From positions 1,798,001-1,862,000 of the forward strand of contig NZ_AP027364.1 of the NCBI RefSeq assembly GCF_030295975.1: a stretch of DNA of 64,000 nt, given 5' to 3'. The position numbers and the translations under genes were made by a program. Source of the DNA: Thalassotalea atypica (GTDB taxonomy: Bacteria; Pseudomonadota; Gammaproteobacteria; Enterobacterales; Alteromonadaceae). A model generated the notes under the pieces. That model did not search any database. It was not told where the DNA came from and saw only the letters and a list, made by a program, of their open reading frames with translations. Positions 34,686 to 44,904 of this stretch are shown piece by piece. How positions within the stretch are numbered: position 1 is the first letter of the stretch; every line of letters starts with the position of its first letter.

Positions 34686-36995
34686 TTATGGTTGCCACGC
34701 GTAACTAAATTTTGCAAAAAATGTTCGTTTCTCTCGTTCTAAATCAACTAGATAATCGTCTTGATAACTACTATCTGAGTAGCCTAAATAAAGTGCTGTT
34801 TGCGGGTTAAGTTTGTAGGCATATATCAACTGAGTTTCCAGAACTTTCTCTTGCTCCGTGTAAAAACCGTTCGGGTTATTATGTGGATTCCTGTCAACAT
34901 CGCTATATACCATGCCCAGTTTCAGGTAGCTATAAACATCAAAGTGATAGGTAAACCGTAAATCTGTTAGGTTAGCCAAGTAAACTCTCGCGTTATCAGC
35001 GTCTAGCTCACTGATGGTGTGGTAAATGTCGAGCTCAATATGATTGGTGATGTTCCATGTTGCATTAGCTGTTACTTTGTAATAATCGCCTAAGCGGTTA
35101 TTGTCATAATCGATTTTATCACCAAGGGTCGCGTCAAGAGAAAAGAACGTCCTATTAGTCGGTCTGAATTTCGAATACAGGTTAAATTGATGCTCGGTAA
35201 ATCGCTCAGTATTATCGTCAATAGCAAGAGTTGTTGAATCACTTCTTAGTCCAACACGCTCAGCAACCATGTAGGTGAGATCAAATAATGATAGCAATGG
35301 TCCATCAAACACTAACTTACTCGATATTTCCTTGGCAATGAATTCGCCGTTGTCATTATGCTGTATGTTCCAGTGACCGCTAATGGCCATATCTTGCCAA
35401 AATCCTGAATAGTCGTCATTATAAAAACGACGCTTTATTGAACCACTGTCTTTGGTGTAATCGCTTTTTGGGATAAAGCCTAGGTCTGCTTTAAAGTTCT
35501 CACCAAATGACTCGTGACTAGCGGTGAATTGCCAATACTCAGTATCGCGAATGTAATTTATATTAAAGGCATTATCCGTGAATTCATCCTTCTTGTTACT
35601 ACGTATCACTTGCTCGTTAAGTTGACAGTCTGTTGAACAAAATTGTTCAAACAAATCGTCAGGGTATTGTGTCTCGCTCACTAACCATTGTGCGGTGATG
35701 AGATCTGAAGTGCTAAAACGATAGCTACTATCCACACCAAATACATAGTTATGATAATCATCGGCAGTTCTCAAGGTTGATATAGCGCCGACAGTAAGTT
35801 CATCGGTTGCGTCATAGCGATATCTCAATGCGCTGGAATGGCTTTGTGCATCAATGGACGCCACTCTAGAGCTAAGATTTCCCGAGAGAATAAAATTTGT
35901 CTGATTATCATGAGAGATAAACACACCATAATTGTGTTGCCCTTGAGAGCCTGTAACTTTTGCACCATAGTCAGGATCGGCGATATTTCGGGTATACACT
36001 AAATCTAATGGTGACGAAAAGTACTCAGAATTCTCAATAAAAAAAGGGCGCTTTTCATCATAAAATAATGAAAATGTTTCATTAATATCGAGTTGACCGG
36101 CGTCCGACTCTACCGTTGAAAAATCTGGATTAATAGTAACATTAAGCAATGAGCTTGGCGTTATTCCCCAACGTAAATCTAAACTGGCCTGATAATCTTC
36201 GTTGCTATGCCAGTCGTCTTGGCTGTCATATATGTCTCGACGCTGCTCGTTTGATAAAACCAGCGCAGGAGTCAAGGTAATATTTTTGCCTATTTCGGCT
36301 TCTTTAAAGCCGCTACCAGCGGGGTATTGACACACCCAACAGTTGTTATCTCGATCTAATGGGACATGTGATAATCTAAGGCCTATATCTCGAGGAAATG
36401 AACGCATTAATTCAAATGGCCAGGTTTTGATGTCACTACTTTGCTCAAAGTTTAAAATACTAAAGGGAATGGCAATTTCAACTTGATAGCCTTTTTCAGT
36501 GATTTTGCCATATGAATGCCAAATGCCATCCCACAAGTCATTAGGCTCTTGATTTATTTCATCATAAATTTCATCGTTTTGTACACCTAAGGCATTGACG
36601 AAAAAATTATAACTGTTGCGGCGTTTATTTAGCGTATCGATACGCAAGCCTACTAAGTCGTCAAACCATTTAGTGTCTCTATCACCTAACGCAGCCTGAA
36701 TGAGTTCAGGGTTAGGATCTCTTGCATCAAATGCAACATAGATAAATTTTCCATTTTCGATGATTTTTGCCATCGTCTTAACGGGAGCGGGGCTGTTATC
36801 GTAAGGACTATTAACAATGTCTAGGCTGATATCCAGCGCATCTTGCCATAATGCTTCGTCAAACTCACCATCAATCTCAATAGATTGATCCGTATGAGGT
36901 ATATTTAATACAGGCTTCGACTGTGCGATTGCTGGCAAGCAAGGCAACGACAATAAAAAACCGTACACGCATGCTAGACTGCTTTTCCTTAGCAT
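34686..36995 (-). CDS. DUF5916 outer-membrane protein with CBM9-like domain, copy A
   Basis: This 769-residue protein has a signal peptide (about 1-24), an N-terminal CBM9-like sugar-binding fold (about 30-220; IDGEFDEALWQDALDI, FIYVAFDARDPNPELIQA) and a large C-terminal beta-barrel-like region (DUF5916) ending in an aromatic strand (FSYAWQP). The region DFSTVESDAGQLDINETFSLFYDEKRPFFIENSEYF, seen in shorter pieces, is the family hallmark. Two cysteine pairs are present (CWVC, CSTDC). Function is unknown; a surface role with polysaccharides is suggested only by the domain. It is a paralogue of the next gene. Confidence 0.82.
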   Translation of the reverse strand: MLRKSSLACVYGFLLSLPCLPAIAQSKPVLNIPHTDQSIEIDGEFDEALWQDALDISLDIVNSPYDNSPAPVKTMAKIIENGKFIYVAFDARDPNPELIQAALGDRDTKWFDDLVGLRIDTLNKRRNSYNFFVNALGVQNDEIYDEINQEPNDLWDGIWHSYGKITEKGYQVEIAIPFSILNFEQSSDIKTWPFELMRSFPRDIGLRLSHVPLDRDNNCWVCQYPAGSGFKEAEIGKNITLTPALVLSNEQRRDIYDSQDDWHSNEDYQASLDLRWGITPSSLLNVTINPDFSTVESDAGQLDINETFSLFYDEKRPFFIENSEYFSSPLDLVYTRNIADPDYGAKVTGSQGQHNYGVFISHDNQTNFILSGNLSSRVASIDAQSHSSALRYRYDATDELTVGAISTLRTADDYHNYVFGVDSSYRFSTSDLITAQWLVSETQYPDDLFEQFCSTDCQLNEQVIRSNKKDEFTDNAFNINYIRDTEYWQFTASHESFGENFKADLGFIPKSDYTKDSGSIKRRFYNDDYSGFWQDMAISGHWNIQHNDNGEFIAKEISSKLVFDGPLLSLFDLTYMVAERVGLRSDSTTLAIDDNTERFTEHQFNLYSKFRPTNRTFFSLDATLGDKIDYDNNRLGDYYKVTANATWNITNHIELDIYHTISELDADNARVYLANLTDLRFTYHFDVYSYLKLGMVYSDVDRNPHNNPNGFYTEQEKVLETQLIYAYKLNPQTALYLGYSDSSYQDDYLVDLEREKRTFFAKFSYAWQP

Positions 36996-37176
36996 TAGGG
37001 CGATTCTCCAAAAATATTAGTATTGTTATAAATTTATTAAGGACTTCCTTGAGTGTGAAATTGTGCCAAATTTAGCCAGTAAATACAATTAAAGCTTAAA
37101 AATTATAATGATAGCTAAAACAGGACTGTTTGAAACATATTCAACCCGCCTATGTTGAAACTGGATTTAATTAGTA

Positions 37177-39561
37177 CTATTTCTGCCATGCATAACTGAA
37201 TTTCATAAAGACTTTGCGGAAGTCTTGTTCTAAATCACTGAATTTGCCTTCAGTATCTCGGTGCTCAGAGTACCCGGCGTAAAAGACGGTTTGCGGGTTA
37301 ATTTTATAGGCATACAGCAACTCACTTGATACATCTCTTGAATGAGCGGTAATATCTTCAGGCAAACTTAATGGATAGTTGTTCGGATTTCTGGAAGTAT
37401 TGTTGTATATCAAACTGATTCGTATAAAGCTTTGAACGTTAAACTGGTAAGTAGCTCTAAAGTCCGTTAATCGGGCAATAAAAACATTGTCGTTGTCTGC
37501 ATCTAGCGCTTTAAAAGTATGTTTGACTTTCAATTCCAGGTGCTCGTTTACATTCCAGTTAAATGTGGGGCGGAATAACTTCTTGGTACCTAAACGGTGG
37601 TTTGAGAAGTCAATATCATCCCCATATTCAAGCTTAGTATTCAAATAAATACCTGCAATCGGCTTTATTTCAGAGAACAAACTCCATTCACTTTCACTAA
37701 ATAATGTGGTGTTATCATCAATGGCCAAGCTGCTTTGATCTCTGCGGCTACCGACTTTATCTCGGTTACTGTATTGCACTCTAATTCGTGAACCTAATTG
37801 AGCAAATACATTGGCCACAATATCGAGTTCTTTCTCGATCAACTCGCCATCGTCATTGTGGGCAATGTCCCAATCTGAATAAACCCTCGCTTCGTTCCAC
37901 CATTTATTAGGCTCTGCGTACCATTTACGCTCGAGTGCAACAACAAACTTTTCTTGATCTACTCGTGAGATAAAGCCTAAATCACCTCTAAAATCAGCAT
38001 TTTGCTTCTGGTAGGTTGCTCGATAATGCCAATTTCGAGAGTCGTGATAGTAGCCTGCTTTAAACGCATTACCGCTAAAATCGCCGTCTTTTTGTGTGCG
38101 CAAAACTAGCTCGTTAACATCGCAATTTTCAATGCTGCATGGCTCTGTTTCGGATAATTTGCAGTCGCCAACATCATCAGCATCACAAAATTGCTCGTAC
38201 AAATCTTCGGGGTATTCCGTATTAGAGTACAATTGTTGCGCTTTGATAACGTCAGATTGACTCAGCCTAATACGGGCATCTATACCGTGTACAATGTTGT
38301 GATAATCGTCAGCACTGCGTAGTGTTGATATCCAACCCAAGGTAATATCTTTATTGAAGTTATTTCTATACCTGAATGCAGCAGCTGTTGACTCACTATC
38401 GATTTCAGCAATACTTGCTCGGCGGTTGCCAGGAATAAGTATATTGGTAGAGTCGTCATCCGTTAGAAACAGGCCAAATGAATGATTTTTGTGTCTTCCC
38501 GTCAGTTTAGCGCCGTAATTGGGTGCGTTGATATTTCGCGTATAAACTAAGTTGTAGTTGGTATCAAAGTAGTCGGCATTATCAAGAAAAAAGGGCCTTT
38601 TTTCTTGCAGAAATAATGCGAAATTGTTGTTAATGTTCAGTTGAGCATTGTCAGTTTCGACGGTTGAGAAATCAGGGTTTAGTGTCGCATTGAGTAGAAT
38701 ATCAGGTGTAATACCCCAGCGTACATCGAGGCTTGGTTCAATGTCATCTTCAGTCTGCCATTTGTTGTCATCATCGCGTTCTTCACTTTGAGCCACAACA
38801 AGCGACGGGGTAACGGTTAGGTTATTACCTTGTTTAGCGCCTGAAAAACCATCTGCCGGCATCATTTGGCAAATTTCGCAACGATTGCCTCGTTCGAGTC
38901 GAATGTTCGAAATACGAAATCGCTGATCTCGCGGATAGAAGCGAACCAGCTCAATGCCCCATCGTTGTTCATGTAAGCCTTCATTAAAGTTAAGCATACG
39001 TAATGGTAGTGCCATTTCAACAATGTAGCCGTCTTCGACTATTTCACCTTTACTTTCCCAAATGCCATCCCAAGAATCGCTTTCTCTTTGGGTAACTTCA
39101 TTTTCAATACCATCGATTTGCACGCCAAGTGGGTTAACCATAAAGCGATAAGCGCTACGTTGATCGTTGTAGGTATCGAGTTTAATACCTACTAAATCGT
39201 CTCCCCATGATCTATCTCGGTCTTTAAAATATGCTCTAATTTGGCTAGGGTCAGGATCTTTGGCAATGAAGGCTAAGTAAAAGGTACCCCCATCTTCCAT
39301 CAATAACGCTTGTGTGGAAATAGGGCTAGGTAAATTATCATAAGGGCGAGTTACGTTATTCACCTCAACTTTTGTAGCCTGTTGCCATTGCGGTTCATTC
39401 AGCTTTGCATCGATAACTATCTGACCACTAATATGAGGTATATCAATTGTCTTTGTGTCGATATTGTCTTTGGCAGTTACGAAAAACGAGCTCACCCAGA
39501 TACTCAAGCCAAGTACACAAGTATTGATTAGTGAGTTATTCGTTTTTTCTGAAAAGGACAT
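37177..39561 (-). CDS. DUF5916 outer-membrane protein with CBM9-like domain, copy B
   Basis: This 794-residue protein has the same layout as copy A: signal peptide (about 1-30), CBM9-like domain (IDAKLNEPQWQQATKVEV, FYLAFIAKDPDPSQIRA) and a barrel-like DUF5916 region ending FSYAWQK. It has extra cysteines in a loop near 470 (CDADDVGDC, CSIENC), which copy A lacks in part. The two are 181 bases apart on the same strand and clearly arose by tandem duplication. Copy B lies upstream. Confidence 0.82.
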   Translation of the reverse strand: MSFSEKTNNSLINTCVLGLSIWVSSFFVTAKDNIDTKTIDIPHISGQIVIDAKLNEPQWQQATKVEVNNVTRPYDNLPSPISTQALLMEDGGTFYLAFIAKDPDPSQIRAYFKDRDRSWGDDLVGIKLDTYNDQRSAYRFMVNPLGVQIDGIENEVTQRESDSWDGIWESKGEIVEDGYIVEMALPLRMLNFNEGLHEQRWGIELVRFYPRDQRFRISNIRLERGNRCEICQMMPADGFSGAKQGNNLTVTPSLVVAQSEERDDDNKWQTEDDIEPSLDVRWGITPDILLNATLNPDFSTVETDNAQLNINNNFALFLQEKRPFFLDNADYFDTNYNLVYTRNINAPNYGAKLTGRHKNHSFGLFLTDDDSTNILIPGNRRASIAEIDSESTAAAFRYRNNFNKDITLGWISTLRSADDYHNIVHGIDARIRLSQSDVIKAQQLYSNTEYPEDLYEQFCDADDVGDCKLSETEPCSIENCDVNELVLRTQKDGDFSGNAFKAGYYHDSRNWHYRATYQKQNADFRGDLGFISRVDQEKFVVALERKWYAEPNKWWNEARVYSDWDIAHNDDGELIEKELDIVANVFAQLGSRIRVQYSNRDKVGSRRDQSSLAIDDNTTLFSESEWSLFSEIKPIAGIYLNTKLEYGDDIDFSNHRLGTKKLFRPTFNWNVNEHLELKVKHTFKALDADNDNVFIARLTDFRATYQFNVQSFIRISLIYNNTSRNPNNYPLSLPEDITAHSRDVSSELLYAYKINPQTVFYAGYSEHRDTEGKFSDLEQDFRKVFMKFSYAWQK

Positions 39562-39806
39562 ACGACTTCCATTGTTTTTATATTTAGTGACAAAAATTTA
39601 CATTTAGTTTTGTCAAAGTGGCATAGACAGTCAAAGTATTTACGACCAAAAGCCATTACTTTGAGACAAGCTGTACAAGCATATTTTGTGTGAAGTTTTC
39701 TTGTTAATAGGTGGTTAACTAGTTTAACAATTGTTGGTAATTCATTTTGTCTAGTTTAAAAAAAATAACTTAGGCATAATATTGATAACTTTCTAATTAT
39801 AGTCAT

Positions 39807-40532
39807 GTGAATATGCCTTTTTCTTTATTAGACATTATTGCAATCGCCTTTTTTGTCATTGTTTGGATGGGTTATACTTCATTTGCCCGAAAAAAAGCGA
39901 AAACCACTAACTGCATTGCTCGTTGTCTTCATCAGCATCGAATTCATTGGATGTATGAGTTAATTACTCGCGATATTCGAGTAGGTGAGGCTGCTCTACT
40001 GGCCAACTTGGAGCGCAATATTGCGTTTTTTGCCTCAACAACCTTACTGGTTTTAGCTGGTGTATTGACCTTGTTTGCTCAAGTTGAACAACTTGAAGAA
40101 GTGATTGGCTCGCTCCCATTTGCTGAGCAACCTAATCATTTTGCTATTCAACTAAAGCTCAGCTTACTTGCCTTTATATTTATTTTGGCTTTCTTTCAAT
40201 TGACGTGGTCGATGCGACAATATGGTTTTTTGAATGTCATGATTGGCGCGGCCCCCATTGATCCTTCAGGCAAGAATGTGAACTTACAAAAATACGCAAA
40301 ACAAATGGCGATTGTGCAAGATCAAGCGGCACATTCTTATAACTATGGGCTGCGTTCATTTTATTTTTCACTTGCTGTTATCGGTTGGTTTTTTCACCCA
40401 TTGATGTTTGTGGTAGCAACCCTCGTGGTGGTGTTTACGTTATATCAGCGTGAATTTACATCAAAGGCAGTACGCGCTATCACTGCCGGTCAGGATATTT
40501 TGACCAAGGAAAGAGAAGCAAGGTTAAAATAA
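39807..40532 (+). CDS. DUF599 family membrane protein
   Basis: This 241-residue protein has four transmembrane segments (about 8-25, 72-90, 110-130, 188-215) and the DUF599 pattern: WMGYTSFARKKA early, then RDIRVGEAALLANLERNIAFFAST. Function of the family is unknown. GTG 39807 and ATG 39813 are both possible starts. The next gene starts four bases after its stop, so the two form an operon. Confidence 0.82.
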   Translation: MNMPFSLLDIIAIAFFVIVWMGYTSFARKKAKTTNCIARCLHQHRIHWMYELITRDIRVGEAALLANLERNIAFFASTTLLVLAGVLTLFAQVEQLEEVIGSLPFAEQPNHFAIQLKLSLLAFIFILAFFQLTWSMRQYGFLNVMIGAAPIDPSGKNVNLQKYAKQMAIVQDQAAHSYNYGLRSFYFSLAVIGWFFHPLMFVVATLVVVFTLYQREFTSKAVRAITAGQDILTKEREARLK

Positions 40533-40536
40533 ATCC

Positions 40537-41025
40537 ATGCCAGAGCAGTACCGACATTTATTACCTTCAGATTTTGACCGCTACGACTGCGTAAAGATAT
40601 CTAAGGTATTCTATTTTACGTTAATTTACCTATTACGAGCTTATATTGCTTGGGTTATGTCGGTAAGTAATATGCAGGATAGAGTAGGAGTTATAGAGTT
40701 CTTATACCCGGATCCGCAGTTATTTTATCTAAATTTACTGTCAGGGATGCTAGGAATTTTCTTGTTGTTTCTTCTTAGCATGAGAAGACCAGAAGCACCT
40801 CGTTGGGTTCTTTGGTTTTGGCCTAAGTCCAGAGAGGTTATTGTGGTTGCATTGTGCTTTGATTTATTAGTAAGCGCATATGGCTACATAACGCTAGCCT
40901 TGTTTTCGGCTGAGTATCTAGCTATTCAAGCGACAGTTACCTTATTAATTATTACATTTTGTTATCGCAGTAAAAGGCTATCATTAAATCTTGCTGAGTT
41001 CCCAATAGCGATCCCCGAAAAATAA
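40537..41025 (+). CDS. DUF2919-like membrane protein
   Basis: This 162-residue protein has about four transmembrane segments and ends RLSLNLAEFP, which resembles the DUF2919 family of gammaproteobacteria. Function is unknown. It follows the DUF599 gene at four bases. A possible weak terminator is at 41026-41059. Confidence 0.65.
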   Translation: MPEQYRHLLPSDFDRYDCVKISKVFYFTLIYLLRAYIAWVMSVSNMQDRVGVIEFLYPDPQLFYLNLLSGMLGIFLLFLLSMRRPEAPRWVLWFWPKSREVIVVALCFDLLVSAYGYITLALFSAEYLAIQATVTLLIITFCYRSKRLSLNLAEFPIAIPEK

Positions 41026-41059
41026 CTTTACCGATAAGTTATGCCCCTAATCGGTAAAG
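41026..41059. terminator. possible terminator between convergent genes
   Basis: CTTTACCGAT and ATCGGTAAAG form a 10 bp stem with a 14-base loop; only a short T-rich stretch follows on the plus strand. Confidence 0.4.
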
Positions 41060-41084
41060 GTTTCCTCTTCGCACATGTTACTTG

Positions 41085-41957
41085 TTACTTGATTAGCGCT
41101 TGTGCCGGATACAATGGGAGTTTTAAGTATCTTCGCTGATTCGATTCTGCTTCTGGCAAATCTCCAGCATTGATGTTGAGCTGTAATGATGGATAAATAA
41201 GGCGTGGAACAGACAGACCAGCGTCTCGTTGTTCACGTTTCTCAATATATTCCGTTTCTGTAATTTGATGGCTAATTTGAATGTTGTATAACTTTTGTTC
41301 TTCAACCGTACATTGGTATCTTAATTCACGACCTTTTGGCTGGTAATCATGACACATGTATAACTTTATATGATCTCCAAGGGCATAAATTTTCTGAATG
41401 GATTGGTATAGAAGGGCTGCAGAGCCCCCTGGAAAGTCACACCTTGCAGAGCCGGAGTCAGGCATAAATAAGGTATCACCAATAAAGGCATGTTCACCTA
41501 TAACATAGGTGATGCTATCGGGTGTATGTCCTGGCGTTGACATTACATTAATCGTTAACTTGCCTACATCTAGCGTATCGTTGTCTTTTAACAGAAAATC
41601 AAATTGACAGCCATTGTCAGCAAACTCCTCAAAATTGAATAACGACTTAAACTCTGTTTGAATTTTTATGATTTGTTCACTGCAAGCGATTTTACAGTTA
41701 AAGTGTTTTCGTAAATATGAAGCACCGGTAACGTGATCTGCGTGGGCATGGGTTTCTAAGCTATAGACGACTTTAAGATTATGCTGCTTAATGTAACTAA
41801 GCATTTGTTGTGCGGAGTCACAGCCAATCTCGCCGGATGATATATCAAAATCTAGCACGGGATCGATAATGACACAGGCTTGGGTTTCGGGGCAGCTTAC
41901 TACGTAAGTTAGGGTAAATGTGGCGGGATGGAAAAAATGTTGAATAACAGGCTGCAT
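41085..41957 (-). CDS. MBL-fold hydrolase, persulfide dioxygenase-like
   Basis: This 290-residue cytoplasmic protein has the metal motif THAHADH (H70, H72, D74, H75), then TPGHTPDS, FIGDTLF and MCHDY. The order and the GDTLFMPDSGSARCDFPGG region are those of ETHE1/Blh-type enzymes, which oxidise glutathione persulfide with iron. It is unrelated in role to the beta-lactamase at 7196. No rhodanese or BigR-like regulator is adjacent. Confidence 0.82.
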   Translation of the reverse strand: MQPVIQHFFHPATFTLTYVVSCPETQACVIIDPVLDFDISSGEIGCDSAQQMLSYIKQHNLKVVYSLETHAHADHVTGASYLRKHFNCKIACSEQIIKIQTEFKSLFNFEEFADNGCQFDFLLKDNDTLDVGKLTINVMSTPGHTPDSITYVIGEHAFIGDTLFMPDSGSARCDFPGGSAALLYQSIQKIYALGDHIKLYMCHDYQPKGRELRYQCTVEEQKLYNIQISHQITETEYIEKREQRDAGLSVPRLIYPSLQLNINAGDLPEAESNQRRYLKLPLYPAQALIK

Positions 41958-42051
41958 GTTTTTTTATGTCATTTAGTAATAATGACCTACATTTTCATTA
42001 TATATGACTAGGAGTCAAATGTTTTCAGCCTGTTTTCCTAAATATTAACCT

Positions 42052-42519
42052 TTAGTTAGCTTCGTAGCCTTTATCTTCTAACAGCTTTTTATCCATTGCT
42101 GCTTCTCTAGCAAGATCATCACAACGCTCATTCTCAGGGTGCCCAGAGTGACCTTTAACCCATTTCCAGGTGACTAGGTGTCTTTTGTTTTCTTCATAAA
42201 GTTGCTTCCACAAATCAACATTTTTAACGGGCTTTTTATTTGCGGTTTTCCAATTATTCTTGAGCCAATTTTCTATCCATTTTGTTATGCCTTGCCTTAC
42301 GTATTGGCTATCAGTGGTGATTGTTACTTTGCAAGGCTCTTTCAAAGAAGCCAAAGCTTTAATCGGGGCCAATAACTCCATTCGGTTATTTGTTGTGAGC
42401 TTATAACCTTGAGCGAGCTCTTTGGTATGCTCTTTGTACTTCAACACAGCACCGTATCCACCGGGTCCAGGGTTACCCAGACAAGACCCATCGGTATAAA
42501 TCATGACTTCTTTTTGCAT
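42052..42519 (-). CDS. rnhA: Ribonuclease HI
   Basis: This 155-residue enzyme cuts RNA in RNA-DNA hybrids. The catalytic residues are visible as D10 (YTDGS), E48 (NNRMELL), D70 (TTDSQY) and the final D in CDDLAREAA. The basic handle with W-rich helices ([20 protein letters not shown]) is present. It is divergent from dnaQ, as in E. coli. Confidence 0.95.
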   Translation of the reverse strand: MQKEVMIYTDGSCLGNPGPGGYGAVLKYKEHTKELAQGYKLTTNNRMELLAPIKALASLKEPCKVTITTDSQYVRQGITKWIENWLKNNWKTANKKPVKNVDLWKQLYEENKRHLVTWKWVKGHSGHPENERCDDLAREAAMDKKLLEDKGYEAN

Positions 42520-42632
42520 TAATGTATTGCCCTAATTAATTTGTCATTATAAAAAACGTAAGGATTTAAACCTAGTTACTCGACATGGTCTAAATTTATG
42601 TGTAACTTTTCCATTATCCTACGATTTTTCTT

Positions 42633-42638
42633 TATAAT
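42633..42638 (+). promoter_or_regulatory. -10 element of dnaQ promoter
   Basis: TATAAT lies 37 bases before the dnaQ start; no good -35 is visible. Confidence 0.45.
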
Positions 42639-42674
42639 GCCACTATTATCTCAAGTCGGCAGCAAGGTTTTAGA

Positions 42675-43400
42675 TTGACTACCAATAATACAAAAGATGA
42701 ACGATTAATTATTCTTGATACAGAAACAACGGGTATTAACCCACGAGAAGGGCACCGTATTGTTGAAATTGGTTGTGTTGAGATGGTTAACCGTCAACTA
42801 ACTGGCCGCACTTATCATGCTTATATCAACCCGCTGTTCCAAATGGAGCAAGAAGTAATTAATGTTCACGGGTTAACCAATGAATTTCTGGCGGATAAAC
42901 CGTTATTTGGACAAGTAGCAAAAGAATTTATTGAATTCATTCAAGGCGCAGAACTTGTAATCCATAATGCTAAGTTTGATGTTGGCTTTATGGATCATGA
43001 GTTTGCAATGGCAAGACAAAACCTGCCAATGACCGCTGACATATGTACGGTTACCGATACGCTTAAAGTATCTAAAGATGAATTTGGCTCACCTAAAACA
43101 CTCGACTTTTTAGCAAAGCATTATCGAGTTAGTGGTTTGGTAGATCGTACTTATCACGGAGCTTTGATTGATGCGCAGTTACTTGCGTATGTTTATATTG
43201 AAATGACCCGTAAACAGGCGACATTCAATTTAAATGCAGGTAATGGTGATGAGTCAGGCGATGCAAATGCGGTACGTCGGATAAATAGTGACCGAGAACC
43301 TCTAAAGATTATCCATGCCTCTGCCGATGAAATATTAGCCCATCAAGAAAGGTTGGCTATTGTTGAACAAAAAGGAGGAGTGCCACTTTGGCGAAAATAA
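42675..43400 (+). CDS. dnaQ: DNA polymerase III epsilon subunit (proofreading exonuclease)
   Basis: This 241-residue 3'-5' exonuclease corrects errors in replication. The three exo motifs are visible: DTETTG (D15, E17), HNAKFDVGF and YHGALIDAQLLA. The C-terminal part binds the polymerase alpha subunit. The start is TTG 42675, with AAGG nine bases upstream; no ATG lies near, and this start gives the family N-terminal length. It is divergent from rnhA and overlaps the next gene. Confidence 0.95.
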   Translation: MTTNNTKDERLIILDTETTGINPREGHRIVEIGCVEMVNRQLTGRTYHAYINPLFQMEQEVINVHGLTNEFLADKPLFGQVAKEFIEFIQGAELVIHNAKFDVGFMDHEFAMARQNLPMTADICTVTDTLKVSKDEFGSPKTLDFLAKHYRVSGLVDRTYHGALIDAQLLAYVYIEMTRKQATFNLNAGNGDESGDANAVRRINSDREPLKIIHASADEILAHQERLAIVEQKGGVPLWRK

Positions 43401-44734
43401 TGTCGCTGTTCTCTATGAAGCGGTTAGTGATGGCTACAAGCCTAATAATGGCACCCCTCGGTATTGCCCAGGAGAATGTGCTGCCAAGAGCTATGCCTGA
43501 AGAAGTGCGTTCAGAAATAGAGTATGCACGAGATAGCAATGTCGCTAATCAAATCCCTTATTTCGACAATCGATTTAAGATTGACGCTAATATAGATGAA
43601 ATTACATTATTGTTTTATCGCAAATTAGGCACACCACCGATTATTCTCGTGCGCCCCGATGGCAGTAAACTTAAGATTGGTAGCTTGCCAAAAGATAAAG
43701 TGTCTTGGTACGACGACCGTACTTTTGACATGGTAAAGATTAAAAAACCAATGCCTGGACCTTGGCAAGCTATTGGAGCGATAGAACCTAACAGCCGTAT
43801 TATGGTAATTTCAGAAGTCAGGATTGAAGTCGAGCCTTTACCTGAAGTTTTACTAGCCGGAGAGACATTAAAAGTTACCGGCCAATTGTTCAACGGCGAA
43901 GATGCCATAGATGCACCAGCTTTTCGTGGTGTCGTTAATTTAGATGTCGATTTTTTTAGTACTAATAATACCGCCTTCGATAATTTTGGTGCAAAGCCTA
44001 TTAAGCTGACAACCTTTCGCGATGACGGATATGATCTGGATGAATATCGTGGCGATTCGATTTTTACTGGGGAATTCACGCTAGATTTTGCACCTGGAGA
44101 GTGGATCCCTACCTATTACGTCAAGCTACCGATGGCAAAGCGTGAATTAAAGCAAAAGCCAGTCATTATTCGACATAACCCTATCACAATTGAGGCGAAT
44201 ATCAGTGAGAACCCGAAAAAAAATCACCATGCGGTTTTTAATATTGCCAATGAGTTTGTCGATCCTGACAGTGTAATTTTTCAAGGCAAGGTGACTTACC
44301 CGGACAAGCAAGAAATTCCCTTCTCTATTATGGAAGGGAGTGGATTAACACGTGAACATGAAATAGAAAATACTGAAGGTGGTATTTTTAGGGTGAGGGT
44401 TGGTGCTTATGGGAAAACCGTCAATGGGCGAGAATTTAGGTTAGTGGTGCCTGAATTTACCTTTAACGTTGAAGATCGTTTCACCCCGCTTTATATTGAA
44501 TCTGCAATTGACGGCTCAGAATCGATGCTATCTACAGAAGAGGGTAACCAGCCCTTGCTGCCGAAACTTTCTAAAGAGGAAGAGTTGGAAATACTGTTAG
44601 AACAACAAGCTATCGAGCAAGCAGAGGAAGACAAACAAACCTATATAGCGATTGGTATTGCAAATGGTGTGATTATTTTTGTCTTCATTATTGGTTTTGG
44701 CTTTTATCGCTGGCGAATCAAAAAGAAAAGCTAA
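43388..44734 (+). CDS. TIGR03503-type membrane-anchored exported protein
   Basis: This 448-residue protein has a signal sequence (about 1-27), a beta-rich periplasmic region and one C-terminal transmembrane segment (about 423-442) with a basic tail (RWRIKKKS). It fits the TIGR03503 family, found in marine gammaproteobacteria, of unknown role. The start is TTG 43388: AAAGGAGGAG lies at ideal distance within the end of dnaQ. ATG 43400 overlaps the dnaQ stop but is 22 bases from that site. Co-expression with dnaQ is likely. Confidence 0.72.
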   Translation: MAKIMSLFSMKRLVMATSLIMAPLGIAQENVLPRAMPEEVRSEIEYARDSNVANQIPYFDNRFKIDANIDEITLLFYRKLGTPPIILVRPDGSKLKIGSLPKDKVSWYDDRTFDMVKIKKPMPGPWQAIGAIEPNSRIMVISEVRIEVEPLPEVLLAGETLKVTGQLFNGEDAIDAPAFRGVVNLDVDFFSTNNTAFDNFGAKPIKLTTFRDDGYDLDEYRGDSIFTGEFTLDFAPGEWIPTYYVKLPMAKRELKQKPVIIRHNPITIEANISENPKKNHHAVFNIANEFVDPDSVIFQGKVTYPDKQEIPFSIMEGSGLTREHEIENTEGGIFRVRVGAYGKTVNGREFRLVVPEFTFNVEDRFTPLYIESAIDGSESMLSTEEGNQPLLPKLSKEEELEILLEQQAIEQAEEDKQTYIAIGIANGVIIFVFIIGFGFYRWRIKKKS

Positions 44735-44826
44735 TCGGTATTTATCAAATTAGCAGCAATTTCTGTTGTTTATCGCATCGCTTTGTACAGCATTTGCGCA
44801 GTCGAAAAAGAATATTAAAAAAGGGG

Positions 44827-44855
44827 TTGACGGAAAGATATCATCCCCGTATCAT
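44827..44855 (+). promoter_or_regulatory. Promoter of the tRNA-Asp array
   Basis: TTGACG and TATCAT are separated by 17 bases, with a CCCC-rich discriminator after the -10, typical of stringently controlled stable-RNA promoters. The first tRNA starts about 50 bases downstream. Confidence 0.75.
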
Positions 44856-44904
44856 CCCCACCGAATTCAACGACATACTGTTGATTTGAAGCGTTTTGCG
44901 ATGC

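Noticed and set aside
41085-41957. Second metallo-beta-lactamase
   Set aside because: It has the fold but ETHE1/Blh-type motifs and no signal peptide, so an antibiotic role is unlikely.
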